Positions 55,891 to 64,000 of a DNA stretch of 64,000 bases are shown piece after piece. The DNA comes from Prorocentrum cordatum. Its lineage: Eukaryota; Sar; Dinophyceae; Prorocentrales; Prorocentraceae. The stretch lies in assembly GCA_963575745.1 (NCBI GenBank), contig CAUYUJ010012792.1, positions 339,090-403,089 on the forward strand. Direction: 5' to 3'. Each line of letters begins with the position of its first letter. The stretch's first letter is position 1. Below the pieces are notes generated by a model that saw only the letters and a list, made by a program, of their open reading frames with translations, searched no databases and was not told the origin of the DNA. The position numbers and the translations under genes are program-made.

Positions 55891-55912
55891 TCCGTAGCCA
55901 TTTTGGCTCAAG
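55891..55912 (+). other. Dinoflagellate spliced-leader (DinoSL) sequence
   Basis: TCCGTAGCCATTTTGG (55891-55906) followed by CTCAAG (55907-55912) agrees with the whole 22-base leader trans-spliced onto dinoflagellate mRNAs. The leader is immediately followed by GT and a small inverted repeat (GGTTCGAACTCC with GGATTTCGAACC). It is either a relict leader on a reverse-transcribed, reintegrated mRNA or part of an SL RNA gene. The decayed gene lying in the same orientation downstream favours the retrogene reading. The GT and stem-loop favour the SL RNA reading. It is preceded directly by (GGA)n. Confidence 0.85.
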
Positions 55913-56028
55913 GTTCGAACTCCACGTCGCTGGATTTCGAACCGAGGTTCCCGCAGGCGTGCAGCAAAAATCAACGCGACGCATCCATTTCTGGGACTGA
56001 GCGCGCTGAGCCTCCACTGTAGGAGAGA

Positions 56029-57270
56029 TGACTTCTGAAGGGAAACCTGGCCTGGCGGGGCCAAGGCCCCGAGATGGTGCAGCAGAGGTTTCAGCTGGAT
56101 TGGTTGTGCGAATCTTGTGCGAATCATTTTGGGGAGCCTCTTTGGAACTGGGCGTCGAACGCGCGGTGTCGGGGATGCCGGGTTCACGATAGTTATTGTT
56201 TTCTCCGAAATCTTGATCAGCGGCAAGGCCCATCGGTCTCCTCCAAAAAAATAGCCCCCCCCCCTGGGCCTCAGGTCGGAGGGACTCGAAGGAACTTCGA
56301 ACAAAAAGGCTCTCGCTCGGATATTTTCTTTCGATGCGTAGCTTGTGGCTCAAACGCGCACGGGCGACGCACATGATGGTGGTATCATGGAGGTTGACGT
56401 TTGTGCTGGCTCTACTCCCGCAGATTTGCGAGATTGTCGAGCGGACCAAAAGGAAGCTTCCCACTGTATCTCAAGAGCTGGTCGGACTCGATATGTTTAG
56501 TGGGGCCAGTGCGTGTACTTGCGCGGAAGCTGCTGTCTAAATACAAGTTTTGGCCAGGTGCAGGGACACAAGGAAGTATTCGTGGTTGCGGCTACGGGGA
56601 AGTTAGAGGAAACCTTGTCGGCCAAGGAGTTGGTTGAGAAGGTCTTCAGCACGGCAAAGCAGAATGCACTGCCACTGCAATATGAAGTCTATGAATTGCA
56701 GCAGCGTCGCCGGCCAAGTAAAGCACGATATGGTTCAGGGGTGATTTTGGTCTCGGGCATCGATCCTGATGTGGGCAGGCAGGGGACAATTCTTTTTGAG
56801 TTTGGTGGTGTCAAGGGCTTTCTGGTAAATTGGCGGAGCAAATCCAGACCAGGTCCAGCAAGTTCTCCTACCTCAGAAGCCGGGCAACAGGTGAAGCAGA
56901 TGCAGCAGCAGCAGCGGGCGGTGGACCAAACGAAGCAGACCAACTTGCTGAAAATGCAGCGGACAAAGCGGCCAAAGGGACGCAACAGTAAATCAATTGC
57001 CGAGTTCCAATATGAGGTACGAGAGCTCAGGAAACGACATGCAAAGCCAAAAGAGAAAACTGCGGGAGCTTGACGACAGCCGAGCAGCGCAGGTGCTGTC
57101 TGGGACGTCGAGCCGGTCGAGCTGGCGAAGCTGAAGATTGACATCGCGGAAGTCTTCATGCCAGCAGATGGGGACAGCTTCAACGAAGAGAATTGGCAGG
57201 CGCTGGATGCGAACTTGCGGGCTGTTGGTTGTCGGCCTTGTGGTGCAGCTCCCCATTGAAGCGGAAATTG
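56029..57270 (+). pseudogene. Decayed zinc-finger gene downstream of DinoSL
   Basis: Coding-like in several frames with interruptions. From ATG 56074 an N-terminal module DWLCESCANHFGEPLWNW, CRGCRV fits a W-C-x2-C...C-x2-C (RanBP2/NZF-like) zinc ribbon, then stops at 56376. A second segment 56513-57073 reads LEETLSAKELVEKVFSTAKQ, ILVSGIDPDVGRQGTILFEF, a Gln-rich linker (KQMQQQQRAVDQTKQTN) and a Lys/Arg-rich tail, then TGA 57071-57073. The same frame resumes with WDVEPVELAKLKIDIAEVFM, NEENWQALDANLRAVG to about 57260. The in-frame stop and frame changes without splice signals indicate decay. The zinc ribbon plus basic coil resembles ORF1-type proteins I associate with dinoflagellate LINEs, which is inference. 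No reverse transcriptase was seen. Confidence 0.45.
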
Positions 57271-57299
57271 CTAGTTGGTTTGGAAGGACGAAGTATGGC

Positions 57300-57725
57300 G
57301 TACACGGTGACCTTTCCTAGTTTGGCTAGTTGGAGGAAGTGGAATGTCAACGACCCGAGCTACATGAATGAACCCGCCCGTCTTCGGGGTGCGGAGGTCC
57401 TGACAATGGAGGCGTTCACAAGCCTGTCCCCGCAAATCCTCCAGCAGCGTTCAATCTCACGAGCATCTTGGATGGCGAAGACTTCGCCTTCGAGGCTGGC
57501 GCAGGCTTCTCGACGGAGGGCCTGTCGCCGCGCGCCAGCAGAAGGCGCTGGACGATCTCAAAGCGAACTTCGCGGCGGAGCTCCAAGGCAAGGTCAGGGA
57601 GTTCTTCGGCGAAAAGGCCAGCAGCTTTGGGCATCTCCGCGCGGAGGCAGACGCCATGCGTAAGCGGCTGGGCCCCAAGAGGCAGCGCGCGTCCGAGGGA
57701 GCAGCCCGATGCGCCCAATCGAGTG
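57300..57725 (+). pseudogene. Frameshifted coding fragment, coiled coil
   Basis: 57295-57420 reads MAYTVTFPSLASWRKWNVND. In another frame 57445-57530 gives LTSILDGEDFAFEAGAGFST, and in a third 57540-57715 gives KALDDLKANFAAELQGKVRE, FFGEKASSFGHLRAEADAMR, KRLGPKRQRASEGAA. The last is a convincing helix or coiled coil. Three frames within 400 bases without introns suggests a decayed gene, perhaps the 3' part of the preceding one. Confidence 0.4.
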
Positions 57726-58079
57726 AGCCCCAGCCCGCTCTGCGACGTCGTCGCAGGAGGGCCTGGACGGCGACCTCCGCTCTAACGTGAGCGTAGCTGG
57801 AGTTGTTCAGCTCGGGCAAGGCAGCCTTCTCCGAGAGGGGCCACCTTCTGGAAATATGACCAGTGCACTCCATATCGCAATCCATCGTACCAGTGCTTTC
57901 CGCACTTAGTACTGCTTCAACTGACCGCTTGGGTGCCCCGATGAGCGGGCTACTGCCTGTGCTGCAAATCTGAGGCTCCCAGATGCGCGGGCCACTGCCT
58001 CCAACCAGATCCAACCTGCTGCCAACTGATTGCATCTCCTCCTCGGATTAGAGCGCCCCAGACGGCGGGCCGCTGCCCC

Positions 58080-58770
58080 TTAGTTTTCCGAAAAGCGGAC
58101 CGTCGTCAATACAGCACTTCGTCTGCACCACGTCGCTGGTGGTGCACGCAGTTTGGCCGCCTCCTCAGTAGCCTTCCTGTGCTCACTGTACCACTCAAGT
58201 GCCTTGCGCTTGCTTTCTGCCGCCTTCTCCAATGCTACCTTGGCTCTCCTCTCCGCTGCCTCTGCACGAATGTGCGCCTCAAACGGCGGCTTGGCCTTGG
58301 GCCACACAGGAGGCGGGTCCAGCTTGATGGTGGCTGGAGTCTAGGCGATGTGGGGCGCTGCAGCCTGGAGAGCTTGGAGCAATTTTTCAGCTGACTTCTC
58401 GACGGCCTGCTTGCTCTATTCCCAACCGGCGATGCCACGACCTTTGTCTTTGCGTACGCGTCGAGATTTGGGCCACCCTTTCCCAAGAAGACCAGCCCCA
58501 TGCCTCCTCAACTGCACTCTGAAGCCGCTTCTCCCATATGTGCTCGTCTCACAGATGGAGTCCTCCGGGCTAGTGGCAGCTCCACGGCCGTGTTACACTT
58601 GAAGCACGAGCCACAGCTTCGCAGCTTCCACTTGAAACCACAGGCACCGCGCTTGATATATCCATCCTTGTCAAGAATGCGGCCTCGCACTGTGAGGTAC
58701 GAGTGCTCCTGAACTCTGGGCGCTCGTGGGGCGGACCACTCGCGACCTCTGTCTCTGGGGCGGACCAACA
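58080..58770 (-). pseudogene. Decayed zinc-finger and coiled-coil gene, inverted
   Basis: Minus strand from about 58710 reads SYLTVRGRILDKDGYIKRGA, CGFKWKLRSCGSCFKCNTA (CxxC pair), then shifts frame. About 58415-58080 reads EKSAEKLLQALQAAAPHIA, a stop, then KLDPPPVWPKAKPPFEAHI, RAEAAERRAKVALEKAAESK, RKALEWYSEHRKATEEAAKL. The layout (Cys-pair ribbon, linker, long Ala/Lys/Glu coiled coil) parallels the plus-strand remnant at 56-57.7 kb, and the two face each other tail to tail. Function unknown. An ORF1-like origin is inferred. Confidence 0.45.
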
Positions 58771-58854
58771 GAATGCTTCAAGTTGACGCGTATAAGCGGT
58801 ATCCGTGTTGTGTCTCCGGCAGCCATAAACTTGAACCAACATGGTTACGGAAGA

Positions 58855-59270
58855 GAAGGAGGAGGGAGAAGGGAGGAGGAGGAGAAGGAGGAGGAGGAAG
58901 AGGAGGAGGAAGAGAGGAAGAGGAGGAGGAGGGGGAAGAGAAGGAGCATGCGGAGTAGGAGGAACATGGGGAGAGAAGGGATGAGATGAGGAGGAGGAGG
59001 ATAAAGAAAACGAGAAGGTGGATTTGGAGGTAGGAGGTGGGCGTGATACACACAATGGTGCCCCAGGTGGACAACGCGGTGCGGCACCTCAGCGCAGCCC
59101 TCATCACGGACAACTCGTCCAGGCCAAGCGCGGCCGTGAAGCCAGAGATGACGATGGCTCCCTTTCTGGAAGGGGGAATAGAGGAGGGAGGGGGAGGTGC
59201 GTCGGCAGGAGGAAGGGAGGATGAAGAGGATGAGGAGGAGGAGGAGAAGGAGGAGGACAATGAGGAGGAG
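58855..59270 (+). repeat. (GGA)n arrays flanking a candidate exon
   Basis: GGA/GAA at 58857-59005 and GGA at 59170-59268. Confidence 0.85.
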
Positions 59271-59580
59271 TGTGGAGGCCTTCTTGGGCCTCTGGAGGGG
59301 GCCTCTGGAGGCCTCTGCAGCTCTGGGGGCCTCCACAGACGTCGGAGACCTCTGGAGACCCCTGGGCGATAGAATGTATGGCTTGTTTGCGACGTTTGGG
59401 CCTCTCGGGGGTCCCTGTCGCCACGGCTGGGAGCGGCTCGACAAGCTGTTCAGGATGCTGCCTGAGAAGGGTCTGGTGACGCAATCTGAGCGAATGCGGG
59501 GGGTTCTCTTCCGGTGGGCTGATGCATTGACCCCGGTTCACTTTGCACGGGCTCCCCCTGCTAACGGCTCAGTGATTTTG
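59030..59580 (+). CDS. Candidate two-exon fragment, unknown protein
   Basis: Exon a about 59037-59170 reads VIHTMVPQVDNAVRHLSAAL, ITDNSSRPSAAVKPEMTMAP. Exon b about 59370-59570 reads RMYGLFATFGPLGGPCRHGW, ERLDKLFRMLPEKGLVTQSE, RMRGVLFRWADALTP and continues open to TAG near 59608. Exon b is the stronger: good balance and a clear helix pattern. A GGA intron and a 'ggcctctggagg' minisatellite (59275-59360) separate them. The minus strand of exon a is also open (VISGFTAALGLDELSVM). Confidence 0.45.
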
Positions 59581-60264
59581 TTTTCCATGCAGATATGTTT
59601 AAGTGCTTAGCAGTTGTTTTGTTACAGCAGTGCGTTTCTGCATACATTTGTTGTTGCAGGATCTGGTTCATGTTTGCATTTACATTCCTTTATCCTCCGC
59701 GTCCTCTTCCTCCTCCTCATTCCCATCGCATTCAGTTGTTTCTACTCATCCTCAGTATCCTTCTCCACGCCTGGTTATCTTTACCATTCCATCCTCAGTT
59801 CCTTCTTCGTCCTCATGCTCTTCCTTGTCCTCCTCCTCCTCTTCCATCTTGTTTTCCTCTCCATCATCGTTGTGATCATCCTATCTCACCCTCCTTCCTT
59901 TCCCTCTCCCTGCTCCTCCGCGGCGGCAGCGGAATACAGGAGTTGGAGACGGCAAACGGGAGAACACCGACCGATGACGGATGAGCCCCCTCCCCCCACA
60001 CAAAGTGAGAGAAGCAGCAACACGCAACGTTTGGGAGTCCTTTCTCCGCTTCTTCCTCTTCCGTCTCCTCCCTCTTGTCTGCCTCCTGTCATCTGGGCGA
60101 AGCCAGGCACGGACGGAGTGCCACCGGGGGGGGAGGATGGGGGCCGGACCACGACGGGGAGCACAACGCGGAGGGCTGGGGGACCTGATGCGGCGAGGGG
60201 AGGAGGGGGTGGGCAGGCACGGAAGCGGACAGCGGGACGTGGAGCAAACGCCGACTGACGGGCA

Positions 60265-60530
60265 GGGGTGGCCGCAGAGCTAAAACGTCAGAGTTGGCAG
60301 CAGGAAGCAGAAGCGGAAAGCCCCTCAACGGGCGCAACGAGCGTCGGGCACGTCGAAGCAGAACGCCGAAGCGGGCCGCGCCGTAGTCCATTAATTCGAG
60401 GGCTGAGCCCAGAAGTTCCCGACATGGCGAATGAAGTAGGGGGCCTCGTTTTTCTGGCAAGGGCAGAGGCCGCCCCGACATCCAGAATCAGAGCACGCTG
60501 CCGCGCTACAGTGCCGGGCCCTGCCGGGCC
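60265..60530 (+). CDS. Weak candidate exon
   Basis: Reads AAELKRQSWQQEAEAESPST, GATSVGHVEAERRSGPRRSP, LSPEVPDMANEVGGLVFLAR. It then runs into the GTGCC repeat. The spacer 59620-60260 upstream is TCC/CT-rich with no convincing gene. Confidence 0.3.
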
Positions 60531-60539
60531 GTGGCTGGC

Positions 60540-60890
60540 TGCCAGACTGCGGGCCTGGCGCCGCGCCGTGCCGCTTCGCCGTGCCGTGCCGTGCCGTGCT
60601 CCGTCCCGCGGCGTGGCGTGCCGTGCCGGTGCCCGGTCTGCAGAGTGCGAGCGGGCTGCGGTGCGGTGCCGTGGCGTGCCGTGCCCGGCGTCGAGCGCGG
60701 GAAGCCTGCCGTGCCGTGCCGTGCCCGGGTGTCGAGACTGCGAGCAGTTGCCGTGCCGTGGCGAGCCCGCATGCCGTGCCCGTGTGGTGCCGTTCCCTGG
60801 CCGTGCGTAGGTTTCGAGAGTGCGATCAAGCATGTCGCCGTGCCGTGTCGTGCCGTGCGGGGTCGCGAGGAGACGTCTCCTTCTCGCCTT
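60540..60890. repeat. CCGTG pentamer satellite
   Basis: GCCGTGCCGTGCC pentamers in runs of two to four, separated by longer GAGTGCGAGC-type units. The only pentamer array seen. Confidence 0.85.
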
Positions 60891-61024
60891 GCCCTCGCCG
60901 CGGCCTCCATGGGCGTGAGTGACCCAGCCGGCCCAGCCACAGCTGGTCATGGGAGTTGCTTTCTGGCCTGGTAGTTCGGCAGCTAGCAAATCATGGGAGC
61001 CTGGTATACCCTCCCAATTCTGTC

Positions 61025-61135
61025 TTTAGCGTCGATTAGCGTCGATTAGCTTCTGGGAGTGGATGAGATGGAGCCGATTTAGCGTCGGCTAGCGTCGATT
61101 AGCGTCGATTTAGCGTCGATTAGCGTCGATTCGCA
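61025..61135. repeat. TAGCGTCGAT decamer repeat
   Basis: About eight copies of TAGCGTCGAT, some TTAGCGTCGAT, in two clusters (61027-61050 and 61078-61131). Confidence 0.9.
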
Positions 61136-61159
61136 AGAGCCGACAAGACGGCATGGGAG

Positions 61160-61620
61160 GCTCCCATGAGTTGCCACCGAATGGTAGAAGTGGGGCAGGA
61201 CGCAGCTGTCCTGGACGGGGTTGCTGCTGAGGCGCCGCAGATTCGTGTGGCCTCTCGCTGGCTGGGGTCCCGCCGTAGCAGCAGTAGGGTGCGCCAAAGC
61301 AGAGGAGATCGTCACCTGCGAGGTGCTGAGCTGCGCCGTGAGCAGCGAGAGCCGAGACGTCAAGGACGCCCGACCGTCCTGCAGGTCGGTGACCACTTGT
61401 GGAAGTAGCCTGTTGCAGGCTGGATCCGAGGAGGTGATTGGACGAAAGGTGAACCTGCCGATAGAACAGGCGATTGGAACGCTGCGGAGCTTGAGCTCGG
61501 CTCGGCATTCACTGGCTGTAGGCGTCCGCTGTCGACTTTCATGCTTGGCATCGCTCGGACGTGTGTATTTTTCGGCGAGGGCCATCGAAAAACTTTTGGG
61601 GCCATCTCGCGAAAATTACT
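61160..61620. other. Island open on both strands, shares sequence with 16.3 kb
   Basis: Plus frames include VEVGQDAAVLDGVAAEAPQI. The minus frame 61585-61079 includes TRPSDAKHESRQRTPTASE. The 61547-61615 part is the dispersed repeat described at 16278. A mobile-gene remnant is possible. Confidence 0.3.
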
Positions 61621-62082
61621 CCGACCGTAAGACCCCACATGAGAATCTGTTTAGCTTACCCTTAGCCCTTCCCCCGCCGCTCTGGCGGACATCCTCCTCT
61701 CGCCCTGAGCTCTGGTCTCTCCTCTTCCTCCTCCTTTTTACCTATCCTCCGCCTCCTCCTCCTCCTCCTTCTCCACCTCCTCATCATCGCCCTCCCTCTA
61801 CCCCTGCCCCCCTCCTCATCCTCCTGCCGCTTCTCTATGTGCACATCCTTTCTCCCTGGTCGGGGCAAGCAAGTCGATTTTCCTCGGCGCCGTCGCCGCC
61901 TCGGCCAACGCGCGCGCGTTCGCCGACGGGTAGATCGCGAAACCCCTCTGGGACAGCCTCGCGGACCATGCCTTTGGGACAACCCCGCGGGCCGCTGGGG
62001 CGCGAGGGCAGGCCGTCGGGACAACCCCGCAGGCCAGACCGTTGGGACAACCCCGCGGGCCTCAAGCTGCGCGCCGCGGCGA

Positions 62083-62790
62083 TCAGGGGGAAGGCAGCAC
62101 GAAGCCAAGCTCCGCGGCGAGCTGCTCGGCCTCATCCCTGGATGTCTTCGCTTTCTCATCGAACTCCTTGAGTGCCTCCCGCAATGACGCCGGCGGCCCG
62201 CGCTCCAGAAACTCGCGCGAATGCGGCCGCAGGATCAGCATGTTCCGCATGCGCGTGGCGCGGGAGAGCATGACGTAGAGGTGCAACCACCACTGGTCGT
62301 CCGACATGCCCTTGCGGCCAGCGTCCTCGTCTCTCGCGCAGTCGATGGTGACGCCCTTGTGCAGCGTCCGGCCCTGCGACAGCGTGGAGGTGAGGTAGGA
62401 CGCGTGAGTCAAGGTGAGCCCCGAGCGGCGCACAGTGTGCGGCACCGGGCTCTGCCAGGTGAGCTCCTGCTCGCTGGGCCTGAACATCAGCAAGCTCCGA
62501 GCCCGCGCCTCGGCCTGGCCGTCGTCGTCGGCGTCTTCGGCGCCTTGTCGCAGCACTTCGGCGACCTCCTGGTAGATCGGAGACTCCTTGAAACCGTGCA
62601 CCTGCAGCCATATTCCCTGCAATAAGAACTTGGGGCGAAAGAGCTGGCCTGCCGAGCACTCCTTGTGCCGTTGCTCGTCCTCGCGGTGGAACTCGAAGGA
62701 CACGATGGTGGCCTGTTGCTCCTGCGCGAGCCCCAACTTCTTCTTCAGCTCTTCCTGCACTGCCGTGAACCGCACCTCCATGCCGACGTG
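62083..62790 (-). CDS. 3' exon of a PIF1/Helitron-type DNA helicase
   Basis: Reading from about 62790, the usable ATG is 62781 (MEVRFTAVQEELKKKLGLAQ), with 232 residues to TGA 62083-62085. Residues 122-140 contain THASYLTSTLSQGRTL, matching the T..S-Q-G-x-T motif V of superfamily 1B helicases. Residues 167-175 HLYVMLSRA match motif VI (Y-V-x-L-S-R-A), whose Arg contacts ATP. The tail is acidic and helical. Motifs I-IV (Walker A and B) are not in this exon and must lie upstream in minus sense, beyond the tandem array at 62795-63780, or be lost. These helicases act in telomere and G4 maintenance or, when fused to a Rep domain, in Helitron transposition. No Rep domain is visible in the window. 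Confidence 0.7.
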   Translation of the reverse strand, partial: HVGMEVRFTAVQEELKKKLGLAQEQQATIVSFEFHREDEQRHKECSAGQLFRPKFLLQGIWLQVHGFKESPIYQEVAEVLRQGAEDADDDGQAEARARSLLMFRPSEQELTWQSPVPHTVRRSGLTLTHASYLTSTLSQGRTLHKGVTIDCARDEDAGRKGMSDDQWWLHLYVMLSRATRMRNMLILRPHSREFLERGPPASLREALKEFDEKAKTSRDEAEQLAAELGFVLPSP

Positions 62791-62794
62791 GTGC

Positions 62795-63780
62795 AGGCCC
62801 CATAAGGAGGGGGTTCCCGCCCGAGACTTCCTCGCAATTCACTCACAGACGAGGTTCCCGCCAGAGGCTTCCTGCGTACTCGAGCTTGAGGAACCCAAAA
62901 GTGACAACAGTTACAGGTTGCCGATGACCCGTTCGGATTACAACGTGAGGTTCGGGTTTGTTAGGGAGGGGATTCCCGCCCCGCCTGCGAATTCTTTTAA
63001 ATCCATTCGCGGACGAAGATCCCGACTGAGATTTCCTCCATACCCAAGCCTGAGGAGCCCAAAAATGACGAGAGTTACAGGTTGCCGATGGCCCGCTTCG
63101 GATTCGAACATGCAGTGCAAGCCCCATTCGCAAGTCACTCAAAGACGAGGCTCCCGACTGATACTTCCTCCATATTCACCCCCTCAGGAACCCAACAGTG
63201 ACAACAGTTCCACGGTTGGGACGACCCGCTCGGATCAGTAACGTAAGGCGCGGGCCCCGTAGGGAGGAGGCTCCCTCCTGAGACTTCCTCGCAATGCACT
63301 CACAGACGAGGCTCCCGCCTGAGACTTCCTCCATGATCAAGCTTGAGGAGCCCAAAAGTGACAACAGTTACAGGTTGCCGATGACCCGTTCGGATTAGAA
63401 AATGCATTGCTGGCCCCATGGGGGGAGGGTTCCCGCCTGAGACATTCAGGCTTCAGCACCCCAAAAGTGGCGACAGTCACAGGGTTCCGATGACCCGCTC
63501 GGATTAAAATGATGAGGTGCGGGCCCCATATAGGGAGAGGGTTCCCGCCTGAGACTTCTGCGCGATTCACTCACAAACGAGGCTCCCGCCTGATACTTCC
63601 CCCATACTCAGGCCTCAGGAGCCCACGAGCGACGACAATTGCAGGATCCCGACGACCCGCTCGGATTATAACGATGAGGTGCGGCCCCCATAAGGAGATG
63701 GGTTCCCGCCTGAGGCGTCCCCGCAATTCACTCACACACGGGGCTCCCGTTCGAGACGCCTTCCACATTCAAGCTAGGGA
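62795..63780. repeat. 110-160 bp tandem repeat next to the helicase exon
   Basis: Six to seven units starting GGCCCCATAAGGAGGGGGTT, CCCGCC, with GAGACTTCCTCGCAATTCAC, CCAAAAGTGACAACAGTTAC and GATGACCCGTTCGGATTA. Starts near 62796, 62949, 63112, 63252, 63411, 63523 and 63682. Spacing varies because half units are lost. It likely forms an intron or flank of the helicase gene. Confidence 0.85.
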
Positions 63781-63784
63781 ATGA

Positions 63785-64000
63785 GTGGTGGCGACGTGAT
63801 GAGTGCGCGAGTGGCGATGAGGATGATGCTGATGATGATGATGAGTGGTGCTGATGGTGAGCGCCGAATGATGAGGATGATGTTGATAAGGATGAGGATG
63901 CGAATGGTGATGCTTGGTCGAATGATGAGGATGCTGTTGGTGATGAGGGTGATAATGGTGTGAGTGTGAATGGTTATGATGATGATGATGGTGACGATGA
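63785..64000 (+). repeat. (GAT)n-type array running off the window
   Basis: GATGATGATG with AATGGT and GAGGAT variants. Confidence 0.9.

Noticed and set aside
55911-55960. Possible tRNA or SINE B box GGTTCGAACTCC after the spliced leader
   Set aside because: No A box or cloverleaf upstream, where the leader and GGA repeat lie. Kept only as part of the SL RNA alternative.

Overview
This is nuclear DNA of a dinoflagellate. The direct evidence is at 55891-55912, where the sequence matches all 22 bases of the conserved dinoflagellate spliced leader (DinoSL). Other features fit: GC-rich exon islands, frequent AG splice acceptors, and protein fragments that resemble families I know as abundant in Symbiodiniaceae, Prorocentrum and Polarella assemblies. 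The genus cannot be fixed from sequence alone. No rRNA, tRNA, CRISPR array or bacterial-style operon was found.

Most of the window is repeat. Exons are mostly 50-600 bp islands separated by introns and spacers built of triplet microsatellites (GGA, GAT, GAC and their complements). Bases 1-10.1 kb hold three plus-strand genes head to tail. Gene A (1-2960) is a six-exon gene of a dinoflagellate-abundant family of unknown function. Gene B (4271 to about 8664) encodes a transposase-like protein of a large dinoflagellate family and carries a frameshift near 5650. Gene C (8624-10105) encodes a protein with a Rossmann/C5-methyltransferase-like layout. Bases 11.4-19.7 kb contain small candidate exons among dispersed palindromes and minisatellites. 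Bases 19.7-25.6 kb are mostly GAT and GGA arrays plus one copy of a 0.9-kb dispersed repeat.

Bases 25.7-36.8 kb form a macrosatellite of about eight degenerate units of 0.8-1.6 kb, interrupted by a 90-bp minisatellite of 13 copies. Bases 37-42 kb are very long GGA and GAT arrays. Bases 42-54 kb hold short candidate exons, two elements with terminal inverted repeats (43337-43566 and 53316-53471), three of the five copies of a fold-back element, and a 161-bp SINE-like insertion with a 19-bp target duplication and an A9 tail. Bases 55-59 kb contain the second 0.9-kb repeat copy, the DinoSL sequence, a decayed zinc-finger gene downstream of it, and a decayed inverted zinc-finger/coiled-coil gene. 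Bases 59-64 kb hold candidate exons, pentamer and decamer repeats, and the 3' exon of a minus-strand PIF1/Helitron-type helicase abutting a tandem array.

No pathway links these genes. The coherent theme is mobile-element biology: transposase-like and helicase sequences, retroposition hallmarks, and several non-autonomous palindromic families. Exon borders were placed by eye and need RNA evidence. On many islands both strands are open, and this is stated where it applies.
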